From NCBI GenBank assembly GCA_020152595.1, contig JAIGNY010000456.1, positions 904,501-968,500 of the forward strand: a stretch of 64,000 nucleotides of DNA, read 5' to 3'. The notes under the pieces were generated by a model. It was not told the DNA's origin, searched no databases, and was given only the letters and a program-made list of their open reading frames with translations. The stretch comes from Chiridota heheva. Its lineage: Eukaryota > Echinodermata > Holothuroidea > Apodida > Chiridotidae. Shown piece after piece: positions 47,018 through 62,561 of this stretch (its first letter is position 1; each line of letters opens with the position of its first letter). Position numbers and translations under genes: made by a program.

Positions 47018-49660
47018 AGGGGGCAAGGGGCTATACTGTACAAAGTGGGAGACATGGGGCTACACTGTTCCTTCACAAAGAGGGGGACATGGGGCTATAC
47101 TGTTCCTTACAAAGTGGAAACATGGGGATATACTGTTATAAAGTGAGGACATGGGGCTATGCTGGTTCTTCACAAAGTTGGGGACGGCTATACTCTTCCT
47201 TCACAAAGTGGGGACACACTGTTCCTTACAAAGTGGGGATATACTGTTCCTTACAAAGTGGTGATTTGGGGCTATACTGTTTCTTACAAAGTGAGGGACA
47301 TGGGGCTATACTCTCCTTTCACAAAGTGGGGGACATGGGGCTATACTCTTCCTTCACAAAGTGGGGACATGGGGTTATACTCTTCCTTACAAATTGGGGA
47401 CATGGGGCTATACTGTTCCTTAAAAAGTGGGGGCATGAGGCTATACAGTTCCTTACAAAGCGAGGAAATGGAGCTATACGGTTCCTTACAAAGTGGTGGA
47501 CATGGGGCTATACTGTTCCTTACAAAGTGGGGACATGGGGCTATACTATTCCTTACAAAGTGGTGGACATGGGGCTATACTATTCCTTACAAAGTGGTGG
47601 ACATGGGGCTATACTGTTCCTTAAAAAGTGGGGGCATGAGGCTATACAGTTCCTTACAAAGCGAGGAAATGGAGCTATACGGTTCCTTACAAAGTGGTGG
47701 ACATGGGGCTATACTGTTCCTTACAAAGTGGGGACATGGGGCTATACTATTCCTTACAAAGTGGTGGACATGGGGCTATACTATTCCTTACAAAGTGGTG
47801 GACATGGGGCTATACTGTTCCTTACAAAGTGGGAGACATGGAGCTATACTGTTCCTTACAAAGTGGTGGACATGGGGCTGTACTGTTCCTTACAAAGTGG
47901 TGGACATGGGGCTGTACTGTTCCTTACAAAGTGGTGGACATGGGGCTGTACTGTTCCTTACAAAGTGGGGACATGGGGCTATACTGTTCCTTACAAAGTG
48001 GTGGACATGGGGCTGTACTGTTCCTTACAAAGTGGTGGACATGGGGCTATACTATTCCTTACAAAGTGGGGACATGGGGCTATACTGTTCCTTACAAAGT
48101 GGGGACATGGGGCTATACTGTTCCTTCACAAAGTGGGGGACATGGGGCTATACTGTTCCTTACAAAGTGGAAACATGGGGATATACTGTTATAAAGTGAG
48201 GACATGGGGCTATGCTGGTTCTTCACAAAGTTGGGGACGGCTATACTCTTTCTTCACAAAGTGGGGACACACTGTTCCTTACAAAGTGGGGATATACTGT
48301 TTCTTACAAAGTGGTGATTTGGGGCTATACTGTTCCTTACAAAGTGAGGGACATGGGGCTATACTCTCCTTTCACAAAGTGAGGGACATGGGGCTATACT
48401 CTTCCTTCACAAAGTGGGAACATGGGGCTATACTCTTCCTTACAAATTGGGGACATGGGGCTATACTGTTCCTTAAAAAGTGGGGGCATGAGGCTATACA
48501 CTTCCTTACAAAGCGGGGAAATGGAGCTATACGGTTCCTTACAAAGTGGTGGACATGGGGCTATACTGTTCCTTACAAAGTGGGGACATGGGGCTATACT
48601 ATTTCTTACAAAGTGGTGGACATGGGGCTATACTATTCCTTACAAAGTGGTGGACATGGGGCTATACTGTTCCTTACAAAGTGGGGGACATGGGGCTATA
48701 CTGTTCCTTACAAAGTGGTGGACATGGGGCTGTACTGTTCCTTACAAAGTGGTGGACATGGGGCTATACTGTTCCTTACAAAGTGGGGACATGGGGCTAA
48801 CTGTTCCTTACAAAGTGGTGGACATGGGGCTGTACTGTTCCTTACAAAGTGGTGGACATGGGGCTATACTGTTCCTTACAAAGTGGGGACATGGGGCTAT
48901 ACTGTTCCTTACAAAGTGGGGGCATGGGGCTATACTGTTCCTTACAAAGTGGTGGACATGGGGCTATACTGTTCCTTACAAAGCGGTGGACATAGGGCTA
49001 TACTGTTCCTTACAAAGTGGGGACATGGGGATATACTGTTCCTTACAAAGTGGGGGACATGGGGATATACTGTTCCTTACAAAGTGGGGACATGGGGCTA
49101 TACTATTCCTTACAAAGTGGTGGACATGGGGCTATACTGTTCCTTACAAAGTGGTGGACATGGGCTATACTGATCCTTACAAAGTGGGGGACATGGGGCT
49201 ATACTGTTCCTTACAAAGTGGTGGACATGGGGCTATACTGTTCCTTACAAAGTGGGGGACATGGGGCTATACTGTTCCTTACAAAGTGGAAACATGGGGC
49301 TACACTGTTCCTTACAAAGTGGGGGACATGGGGCTATACTGTTCCTTACAAAGTGGAAACATGGGGCTATACTGTTCCTTACAAAGTGGAAACATGGGGC
49401 TATACTGTTCCTTACAAAGTGGAAACATGGGGCTATACTGTTCCTTACAAAGTGGGGGACATGGGGCTATACTGTTCCTTACAAAGTGGTGGACATGGGG
49501 CTATACCGTTCCTTACAAAGTGGTGGACATGGGGCTATACTATTCCTTACAAAGTGGTGGACATGGGGCTATACTGTTCCTTACAAAGTGGGGACATGGG
49601 GCTATACTGTTCCTTACAAAGTGGGGGACAAGGGGCTATACTATTCCTTACAAAGTGGAC
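47018..49660. repeat. 2.6-kb minisatellite, 33-34-bp unit, about 78 copies
   Basis: Unit GGACATGGGGCTATACTGTT plus CCTTACAAAGTGG. The 33-bp unit is a multiple of three and has no stop in any forward frame, which produces long overlapping ORFs (up to 694 codons) in all plus frames. An irregular 140-bp passage with ATAAAGTGAGGACATGG occurs at 47107 and again 1,053 bp later, so part of the array is a higher-order duplication. It starts about 500 bp after the PRDM-like stop codon. I treat it as non-coding. Confidence 0.95.
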
Positions 49661-49722
49661 TTCAAAAGAAAGAAAATAGTGCAGTGTTCAAAAATCTTAT
49701 TCCATCAAGGAGATATTCACAT
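49656..49722. mobile_element. Fragment of the GGATTAGTTCAG MITE family
   Basis: GGACTTCAAAAGAAAGAAAA.., TTCAAAAATCTTATTCC and AAGGAGATATTCA match the arm seen at 26340-26420. It forms the right border of the minisatellite. Confidence 0.7.
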
Positions 49723-49870
49723 GCACTGATTCATATATTTCTCTCCTTTCCATCTATTTCTCTTCTTTTCGTCATCATGTGATCTATTTCCTAGAAATCA
49801 CCAAAAGAAGCTAAAAGATTAGGCCTACAACTGGACTCAAGCTAGTAGTAGCAAATAAATACACATAGCA

Positions 49871-49990
49871 TGTGTAGGCCTACGTATGGCCAGTTGGAGA
49901 TCAGTTTGTATGTGTAGGCCTACGTATGGCCAGTTGGAGATCAGTTTGTATGTGTAGGTCTACGTATGGCCAGATGGAGATCAGTGATAT
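49871..49990. repeat. Three copies of a 40-bp tandem repeat
   Basis: TGTGTAGGCCTACGTATGGC plus CAGTTGGAGATCAGTTTGTA, each containing the TAGGCCTA palindrome (mutated in the third). Confidence 0.92.
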
Positions 49991-50459
49991 CACTGTCCAA
50001 CTTGACCCGTCACAAAATTTTAATAGCAGAAATTGGAATAGGAAGTTAAGTTGATTATATGAGCAGCATCACTGAAATCGGACCTAAAAGCTGAAGGGGC
50101 TGGTAGAGATTTAATATGCAGACAAAGAACTTTAAATTCTGAGCAGAATAGTCTTCAGTTAATGTCAAAAAAATCAGTAGTGTCTGAATTCTGGCTAACA
50201 AGTTTGAATAAATCGTAATGTATGCAAAAGGATGGCCTAAAATTGATTATGTAATTCTTTAAATTTCTGTCCTTTATTTCAGTCAAAGCATGATACCGTT
50301 TTCTGCTGCTCATCTTTGGAGGTGATGGAGATTAATAATTCAAATAATAACTTTTGTGGAGGATTGAAAAACGATAACTAAAGGATATTTCAAATTTTGC
50401 TGCCACAAAAATGACATTCGACTAGCTAACAGATTTTATAATCAAGTTTGGTTTATTAA

Positions 50460-50815
50460 AGGGGCCCATATGTGCTCAAGACAACCCTGGACCTGCATTG
50501 GCTCTTGGCAGCCCTGGCTGGGGGAATTTTCCTTAAGTTGTTACCCAACCAATCAGCTGCAGTTCCTGGAAGAAAAGTTGTAAGCAATGTGTGTATTACA
50601 TTACCTACATGTATAACACACATGATGAGAATTTGAAAGCATGTTTTTTCCTATAAGCTTGGCCCCCACACCCTATGTGAATTGTGCATACAGCCTAGAA
50701 TCCCCCAGTATATGAATGGTCCATTATGGAAAAGTGAATTACAAGCAATGTGACATTATTCAAATTATTTTCCCAGAAATACAAATTCAAGAGTTGAAAA
50801 GGTCTACCTACAGCT
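50460..50815. mobile_element. Relic of the 25300-25681 MITE family
   Basis: Right end GTTGAAAAGGTCTACCTA resembles the inverted terminal repeat; CCAATCAGCTGCAG, AAAAGTTGTAAGC and AAGCTTGGCCCC match 42690-42990. The left end is lost. Confidence 0.6.
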
Positions 50816-50924
50816 TCCTCTTGAACAGGTGCTAATGGACTTATATGTAATGATTCCTGAGAAGGGTCAACATTATCAAATTACGCGAGGTTTTTGATAT
50901 CTTATGCAAATTGTTCCTAACTGC

Positions 50925-51106
50925 AGTGCAGCGATCAAGTTTGTGTCTTTGCAGCGATCAAGTTTGTGTCTTTGCAGCGATCAAGTTTGTGTCTTTGCAG
51001 CGATCAAGTTTGTGTCTTTGCAGCGATCAACTTTGTGTCTTTGCAGCGATCAACTTTGTCTTTGCAGCTATCAAGTTTGCGTCTTTGCAGCTATCAAGTT
51101 TGTGTG
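50925..51106. repeat. 23-bp tandem repeat, about 8 copies
   Basis: GCGATCAAGTTTGTGTCTTT plus GCA, with late copies changing GCGATC to GCTATC. No stop in two forward frames, giving spurious ORFs. Confidence 0.92.
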
Positions 51107-51298
51107 TTTTTTAGAAGGGATGGGGGAAGATTCAATGGCTGATCGAGAACTGACATTTTATATCAAAATACAAGAAACACCAGAAGATCAAAATATTTTC
51201 TAGCTAATTATCTCTTTACACCTGTGCATTTTACACAAGAAATAACATGTGGAAAGATTTACAACTGGTTAGGTCGCAAAATCTATAATGAATTTGAA

Positions 51299-51455
51299 AT
51301 AAAATATTTTTTTTATATTATACAATATATGAATTATCAAAATTTATAGGGTACAAAGCAAAATAATAACAATACTAATGCAAACTTATTGTGCACCAGT
51401 ATCCAAAAGGACACCCATGCCACAACAACAATTCGAGTATCCGGGCATTTTAAAC
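51299..51455. repeat. Direct repeat left of the THAP relic
   Basis: About 150 bp that recur at 52682-52840 in the same orientation, for example CTAATGCAAACTTATTGTGC and AGTATCCAAAAGGACACCCA, at about 90% identity. Confidence 0.88.
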
Positions 51456-51973
51456 ATCCGGGACTCTGTCGGTAAAAACGTGCTACGATTTGTACACAAG
51501 TGAACACCACGCTTATTCTACGTACGCACGATACATATATTTCATACTTCAAAATGATCTTTTCTACGATATTTCCTCCACATTTGCAACAATTTTCTGC
51601 AAAATTACCAAAGCGAACGTAGATATTTAGGCCTCTGAAGGTGACTAATAACACACTGGCTGTAATGGTAAAATTCTTTAATTTTCACCGACAAGCTGGT
51701 TGTTCAAATTTACACACGTTCTTGTAACGTCATCCCGAATACTCAAATTAGAAAAGATGGAACGTGTGCAAAAAACAGGGAAAAGAGAAGAGTAACCTAA
51801 AAGGTCTTTGAACATGTAGAAATTTCTATAAGGGTGTTTCAGCTGACATTACGAAGTCACATGACTTTGTTTACATCACCATTTTGTCGCGCAATACCAC
51901 TGTCGTCTGCTGTACACTTAATTGAACTTACATACGTTTGCATGTTATTTCAGATTATTTTTGTAAGATAATT

Positions 51974-52167
51974 ATGCCGGAATCTTGCTGTGCCATTGGT
52001 TGAACTAAAAGATGTTTGCAGGGGAATAAAAAAACATTTTCTTGATTTCTATCTGATCTTGATCGACGTTCAAAGCAGGTTTCTGCTGTACGACGCAACG
52101 GCTTCAACCTACGGTTTACATAGAATTTCCAGCGAGTACTTTATCAGCGAGCACTTTTATCAGGTAT
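51974..52167 (+). pseudogene. Degenerate THAP-domain exon
   Basis: Opens M-P-E-S-C-C-A-I-G, then TGA where the second zinc-binding Cys of the C2CH module is expected, then T-K-R-C-L-Q-G-N-K-K-T-F, a second TGA, and S-D-L-D-R-R-S-K-Q-V-S-A-V-R-R-N-G-F. The expected Trp after RRSK is Gln. In another frame S-S-E-Y-F-I-S-E-H-F stands for the C-S-x-H-F end. It finishes at a donor-like CAG|GTATGT. THAP domains bind DNA and occur in P-element transposases and host factors. Two stops and a frameshift make this a relic. Orientation and reading are clear; the parent (host gene or transposon) is not. Confidence 0.78.
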
Positions 52168-52681
52168 GTAGGCTTTGTCTGAGTATATCGAAGAATCAGC
52201 TGGCGTTAACGTTATTGCATACCCGGTGAAAATATCAAACTTGAGGAAAATATGAAGTAAAATCGGAAGCGAAAAAAAATTGTACTTAGTAAAATTTGCT
52301 CAACTGTTACTAGTAGGTTAGTATGTTTGTGTGCATGTGATGTGACTGAGCTGTGTGAAGATGCATGGAACGCAACAACGCCGCTGCCCTGCAAAATGAG
52401 AGTCTAGTTGAGTTAAGAGTCACCTGATGAAATTCCTCTAAATTGCTTTAAAGAGTATTAAAATCTGAGTAAATCAGTTTTTGAAAATAGCATGGCCAGT
52501 GTTTTAGTTATTGCTAATTAAAGTTTTATCAGTTTTTAATTCATGTAAAATTTAGGCAGACAGCTCAATATCTTTCCTAAATCTTAGTCACTAACAATAT
52601 TAGGAAAGTGTATTCCTGCTAGAAATTTATTAAGGGCGGCAAAGACTAAAAAAAAACAGAATTTGCTGCGCCACTTTTATA

Positions 52682-52840
52682 AATAAAATATTTTTTTAAA
52701 TTATACAATATATCAATTATGAAAATTAATAGGGTACGACGCAAAATAATAATAACAATACTAATGCAAACTTATTGTGCACCAGTATCCAAAAGGACAC
52801 CCACCCTTGCCACAACAACAATTTGATTATTCGGTCATCC
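52682..52840. repeat. Direct repeat right of the THAP relic
   Basis: Second copy of 51299-51455, offset about 1,385 bp. It carries a small duplication (AATAATAATAAC) and an inserted CCTT. Confidence 0.88.
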
Positions 52841-53218
52841 GATGATAAGACATTTAAAAAACATTTACAAAAGAAAATACTAAGGTTGACACAAAGTTTG
52901 CATGAAATATGCAAATTGATGCCTGAGATTGAAAAACTGTAAAATGGTCGACGTTTTAATCGATTTTGATGAAATGTTTTGCTACCAAGGTTTGTAATGG
53001 AGTTTAAAGCATTTGAGCTAATATTGCATCTACACATCCACACACCTTTAAAAGCAACATAATATAAGTCTGCACCAATAAGGAATGTGCCTTCCCCTCT
53101 GATATTGTGCAATACTCTTACTGTTACCCAGTTCCCATGCAGGTACCCGACAAAAATCTGCAAAAATTTTAGAAGAAAAAAAAAGTTTTGATTATTTTTC
53201 GTTCTCTTCTCGGGTACC

Positions 53219-53305
53219 CGTACCTGATATTTTTGTACCGGGTATCCGACCTTTTGGGCTGGTACCAGGGTATCCGACTTTTTGGGCGGGTACCAGGGTA
53301 CCCGA
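53219..53305. repeat. 28-bp tandem repeat of GGTACC-type sequence
   Basis: GGTATCCGAC(C/T)TTTTGGGC and GGGTACCAG alternate, about 2.7 copies. Confidence 0.8.
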
Positions 53306-55052
53306 CTCAGCCTTATACTCTATGACTTTACAATTTGATACATTTTCTAACATGATGAGAGTTGGGAAATCAAAAAGCTGTTAAATGACGACTAACACTG
53401 GATTTCTTACCCATTGTTATGATTTTCAATTACTTTTTCTGCAAATAGTCATAGATCTGATAAAAGCGTATGTCCTTTGCTGACTAATTAAAATCGTCCA
53501 CCGAACACGCTGCATAGTAATTTAAATAGATAAAAGCTTTAAGGCCACCAAACAATGTGAATTTTATTGCCACTAGTGTCCAGTTATTCATTTCAAGCTA
53601 TCTGATTGGCTGACCAGCCTAGTTGTTATTGGAACAGAAACTACTGTTATTTAATATTCTCTAATTTGTCAGAATAGCAAGGTTTGAACAATTTTTAAGT
53701 TGTTGAACATAGCGTTTTGGTCTAGGGCTATGCACTGCTAGGCTAGTTACAACGATAAAGTTACTGTGTAGCCAGGTACATGCAGTGGAATTTTCACGCA
53801 GCAATTTAATTGTGTTGTAAACACTGTTTAAAAGCTTAGGCCCTAATGTTACAAATGAGACTAATGATTCTAGAACAGAGTAAAACAGGCAGTAGTACGT
53901 TTCATATCTAGTACTATACTTGTTTGGTGCAAGTACTGAACAAGTTTTTTAGCAAGAAGTTTGTCCCTGTTGAAATTGGGTATTGTCAGCATAATTTATT
54001 TTTGTGTGTAGAAATTATTATTTTGCAGTATTCTTCGCACTTTGATGGGACACGGCCGGGTGCTTAAGCCAAACCGATCAACCTTAGTAATATCCTACAG
54101 TACATGTTTACAGCTGGCCTCGCGGTACGAGTGTGTAGTGACATGACACTGACATAATTTTGACCTTTGTGTATTGTTTCTCGCTAAGATAACGAAGATA
54201 CTTTTTCTTTAGGGATAAACCAGAATGTGTTTCTTCTGAAATATTGCTTTTATATTGCAAAATACTTGCATTACATTTCTAAATTGATAAAATCGCAAGT
54301 CATTTACGAGATCAAGTTTTGTTCATTGGACAAAAGTACAAATTAGTGGATTAGAAACCGTCAATCATTCTCTCTGTGTCGTCATATGCAAATAAGCTGG
54401 ATTGATGCATGTGCAGTACTGTGCATGTAATTTTGCATGTTTCTTAATCTAAATTTGATCAGATTGTCTTAATTTTTTTCAAAGTTTTTTATCATATTTG
54501 GTGATAGAATGAATAGATAGATAATAAACTGCTCTTGCTTGCCTGTTGGTAATAACCGGCTCACCCAAATAAATTGAACTATAATGGGCTCGGCTTCACC
54601 TCGCCAATTATGCTTCAAATCATTTTGGCTTGCCAATTATTACTCAACGATGGGCTCGCAATTGCAGTTTATTTCTTAAGTTTACTACATAGAGCGCTAC
54701 ACTAATAATTATACACATTCCTCCGTAAGGTATGATATTGGGACTGCCGTACAGGAAAAAGGAAATTGTCTACAAAAGGTGCAGTTCTAAAGCACAGGTC
54801 ATTGTGAAAGGTACTTTTTAGAAGAATTATTTTCCTACAGTACACTTTTGTCAAAGCAAAAATAACAACCATGTGTCGTGCTAAAAAAAAGTATTCCCTT
54901 GAGATTTGTTTTAATCAACAGCTCCAATCTTATGAAAAAAAGTGGTAAGAAAATTTCTCCTTAAATGAAGTAAAATTAACATGATATTCATTTCTGTGGA
55001 CAAATATGGGTTTTGAACATCACTTAAAGATATTCTCAACCAAAAGAGGAAA
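53306..55052. other. Intergenic, nothing recognised
   Basis: AT-rich sequence between the THAP relic and a weak ORF. I see no repeats that I can define. Confidence 0.5.
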
Positions 55053-55106
55053 ATGTTACCTTTAAAAAAAAGATCTGAATTTTTTTTTTTTGTCTGTTTC
55101 CACAGT

Positions 55107-55319
55107 AGTCTACAATGTTTTGGAATACTGTTGTGCAGTCAACAAACACAACTGGCATCAATAGGATGTTACTCCAAAGAGTACGAGTGTGTAGTAGCTA
55201 CACATGAATCAAACTATATTTCTGCCGACAATTATTTAGAAGATCGTCTTTGTCATCATATATACAAGGATGGGAAAATTCAAGAGGAACACATCGCCAA
55301 AATTTATCTGGAGGGCTAA
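55107..55319 (+). other. Possible isolated terminal exon, unassigned
   Basis: A strong acceptor (poly-T then TTTCCACAG, ending 55105) is followed by an open frame of about 70 codons ending TAA, with the part ..Y-S-K-E-Y-E-C-V-V-A-T-H-E-S-N.. to ..A-K-I-Y-L-E-G. No recognised motif. It may be a downstream exon of the THAP relic's parent or chance. Confidence 0.25.
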
Positions 55320-55439
55320 TATTTATGCCACTTCTCACTTTATATAGAAAAATTATCTTCGCTTTCAACCTGGAACACTTTTGAACCAATTTTTAAAAAA
55401 ATCATAGAATTGTCACTTGTCAGTACTTTTTTGTAAAAA

Positions 55440-55706
55440 GTCCAGTCAAATATATCCCATGCTTTTTGAGCCACAAAATCGCAGGACAAAATATGATAGA
55501 ATACATAAAGACTTTGAGGAATTTGAGGCTATGACATCACAACTAGTCTGATTTCAGTCGTTTTTACTCAAATGATGCCAAATTTTAAACTTAGATATCT
55601 TCATAACGGAATTAGATTTTTGAATGCTTCCTTCACTATTTTGTTTCTTTTGAAGTCCTCTTCCATAAAAGATGGACTTGCTTGACCCCTGAACTAATCC
55701 TTTCAT
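55440..55706. mobile_element. Right half of a GGATTAGTTCAG family MITE
   Basis: GAGCCACAAAATCGCAGGAC, GCTATGACATCACAA, GTCTGATTTCAGTCG and CCCTGAACTAATCCTTT match the right half of 42992-43579. Confidence 0.8.
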
Positions 55707-56139
55707 AAATATTCATGTCAACCTGAGGGACCCATTTCTACAAAAGTATAACAAAATGTATGCTTTGTTTTGGAAAATAGCTATGTCAAAAAGAATTAAT
55801 TAAATATACAAAAGACAGGTATTGTTATCATTTTTCTTACTTACAAAATTATATATCTTAATTGAGAGAGAGATAATGGCACTTTTCACAAAAAACAATT
55901 AAGCCAGTTTCAAGGATTAAGCTTAGTGGTCAATTACACATAATAGAGCACAATGGAGCATGTACTCATTAGGCATGGTGTACAGGGTTGTAGGAAGGGT
56001 CACCTCTCAGGGGAGCAACAACAGAACCATTACAAGGAGAAAACCTGCACCTGTATATTAAGTCTTCATAAAACGTTGCTACTAATTGGGAAATTATACT
56101 TATAAATTATACTAAATATACTTTTTTTGAATTAATTTC

Positions 56140-56345
56140 CTTTATTTTCAGGAAACTTTTGTCAATTTTAGAGAAATTTTGCCAGATTTTACCACAATTT
56201 CCACTTATTACAAAATTTCATTTAATATTACCAATTTTTTTTAATTTTATGTTAATAATTTGCCAATTTTACCTTCCAACCGAAAAGAATGCATGAAAAG
56301 GTGAAATCCTGTCAGGGGGCAATTGTCCCCCTTCCTTAGCCTCTG
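56140..56345 (+). repeat. Dispersed repeat family A, copy 3
   Basis: TTTCAGGAAACTTTTGTC, TTTTACCACAATTT, TTTTATGTTAATAATTTGCC, GCATGAAAAGGTGAAATCC, as in 28600-28940. It lies 260 bp downstream of UBE2J2. Confidence 0.75.
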
Positions 56346-56603
56346 ACAAATATAAATAAATCTTGCAAGTACGGTACCTACTATATCATTGTGCTTCTTT
56401 GATCTTCTATCATATATGACCGACAGGGCTGACCACTAACTAATCCTTCAACCAATCAAATAGTTCAGTATAATGTAATATTACAAAACAAAAACAAAAT
56501 ACCGTATTTGAAATAACGACACCACTAGCTGCTCTCTTCACCCACAAACCAATCAGATTTCACACAAGCTTAAGCTTGACCTAGTCTGTCTGAGCAATTG
56601 TTC

Positions 56604-60128
<3,525 letters not shown>

Positions 60129-60858
60129 GGTGACAGCTATCTTATCCCAGAGTTTCCAGAGGTAGACACCACAGATGTAATTAAAATTTTACGGTCTGAT
60201 CTCAAACCTTCACCTGATGGGAGCTGGAGAGACAAAAAGGGGAAAAATAGTCAGAAATAAATACAAATCAAGTCTCAACAATTTCATTCACACCCAATTA
60301 CAAAAAATATTTTAATGCACAATTTCTGACATGGTAAAATCCTTTTTTTTGTTGTTAATTAACAAGTTAACTAATTAACAAGTTAAGTAAGATTAAACTA
60401 AAAATTAACAAGTTAACTAGCAAGGTATTCAAAACAAAGAAAGCTAAAGATACTCATCTTTTCTGAAAGATGTTTTACATGCTTTAAAATTTGTAATCTG
60501 CTTTATTATATAGGGGGTGCCGTGGCTGTTGTGTCCTCCCACTTTACTCTATTTACTCCAGTCCACTTGATTTTCACCATAATTGGTGTTTCAAATATTT
60601 ATAACGAACCTTAATTCCTTTTGAAACAACTGATGAAATAATTTTCATAAATTAGGAATGAAAAAAAAAAAAATGCTTTATTGAACTGAAGATCAGTCAT
60701 ACTGAAAGTATACATTGACACACCCATTTGATCAATTTCTGTGATTGGCCATTGCTGTACTTTAGCTGACACTGTGTTCCAGCTTTAATCGTAAATGACA
60801 CATCTTTACCAGGGTCCTTAGGTCGGTCTTACTATGGACAAGTTCATAACTAGATAAA
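60129..60858. other. Upstream region of UBE2J2
   Basis: Holds a short AATTAACAAGTTAACT tandem (60356-60420), an A-run (60659-60673) and a scrap of SINE S1 (CTCCAGTCCACTTGA, 60560s). The UBE2J2 promoter should lie next to 60129, but I see no diagnostic element. Confidence 0.55.
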
Positions 60859-62561
60859 CTAGAATATTAGCAGTCTCTAGAGTGCATACCTCCGCCTTGT
60901 TGCAATTCCAAAATGCCTAGAATAATTGTATAGTTCATTTGATCCCCATACCCAACACTAGAATATTAGCACTCTCTAGAGTGCATACCTCCGCCCATTG
61001 CAATTCCAACATGCCTAGAATAATTTTAGAGTTCATTTCATCCCCATACCCAATACTAGAATATTAGCACTCTCTAGAGCGCATACCTCCGCCCATTGCA
61101 ATTCCAACATGCCTAGAATAATTTTAGAGTTCATTTCATCCCCATACCCAATACTAGAATATTAGCACTCTCTAGAGCGCATACCTCCGCCCATTGCAAT
61201 TCCAACATGCCTAGAATAATTTTAGAGTTCATTTTATCCCCATACCCAGTACTAGAATATTAGCACTCTCTAGAGTGCATACCTCCACCCATTGCAATTC
61301 CAACATGTCTAGAATAATTTTAGAGTTTATTTGATCCCCATACCAATACTAGAATATTAGCACTCTCTAGAGTGCATATCTCCACCCGTTGCAATTCCAA
61401 AATGTCTAGACTAATTTAAGAGTTCATTTGATCCCCATACCCAACACTAGAATATTAACACTCTCTAGAGTGCATACCTCCACCCGTTGCAATTCCAAAA
61501 TGCCTAGAATAATTTTAGAGTTCATTTTATCCCCATGCCCAGTACTAGAATATTAGCACTCTCTAGAGTGCATACCTCCACCCATTGCAATTCCAACATG
61601 CCTAGAATAATTTTAGAGTTCATTTCATCCCCATACCCAATACTAGAATATTAGCACTCTCTAGAGCGCATACCTCCGCCCATTGCAATTCCAACATGCC
61701 TAGAATAATTTTAGAGTTCATTTTATCCCCATACCCAGTACTAGAATATTAGCACTCTCTAGAGTGCATACCTCCACCCATTGCAATTCCAACATGTCTA
61801 GAATAATTTTAGAGTTTATTTGATCCCCATACCAATACTAGAATATTAGCACTCTCTAGAGTGCATACCTCCACCCGTTGCAATTCCAAAATGTCTAGAC
61901 TAATTTAAGAGTTCATTTGATCCCCATACCCAACACTAGAATATTAACACTCTCTAGAGTGCATACCTCCACCCGTTGCAATTCCAAAATGCCTAGAATA
62001 ATTTTCGAGTTCATTTTATCCCCATGCCCAGTACTAGAATATTAGCACTCTCTAGAGTGCATACCTCCACCCATTGCAATTCCAACATGTCTAGAATAAT
62101 TTTAGAGTTTATTTAATCCCCATACCAATACTAGAATATTAGCACTCTCTAGAGTGCATACCTCCACCCGTTGCAATTCCAAAATGCCTAGACTAATTTT
62201 AGAGTTCATTTCATCCCCATACCCAGTGCTAGAATATTAGCACTCTCTAGAGTGCATACCTCCACCCATTGCAATTCCAACATGCCTAGAATAATTTTTG
62301 AGTTCATTTGATCCCCATACCCAATACTAAAATATTAGCACTCTCTAGAGTGCATACCTCCACCCGCTGCAATTCCAAAATGCCTAGACTAATTTTAGAG
62401 TTCATTTTATCCCCATACCCAGTACTAGAATATTAGCACTCTCTAGAGTGCATACCTCCACCCATTGCAATTCCAACATGCCTAGACTAATTTTAGAGTT
62501 CACTTTATACCCATACCCAGTACTGGAATATTAGCACTCTCTAGAGCGCATACCTCCGCCC
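60859..62561. repeat. 1.7-kb minisatellite, 98-bp unit, about 17 copies
   Basis: Unit in parts: CTAGAATATTAGCACTCTCT, AGAGTGCATACCTCCACCCA, TTGCAATTCCAACATGCCTA, GAATAATTTTAGAGTTCATT, TCATCCCCATACCCAA. Each unit has a short inverted repeat GCACTCT-CT-AGAGTGC. Variants (for example ATGTCTAGACTAATTTAAGA at 61403 and about 490 bp later) show a five-unit higher-order period. Upstream of UBE2J2, no coding potential. Confidence 0.96.

Noticed and set aside
47089-49782. Long plus-strand ORFs (694, 435, 346, 220, 176 codons)
   Set aside because: They are the three reading frames of a 33-34-bp minisatellite without stops. No splice signals or non-repeat coding sequence support them.
51299-52840. LTR retrotransposon with a THAP interior
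   Set aside because: The direct repeats lack TG..CA ends, and no primer-binding site, polypurine tract or gag/pol sequence is present.
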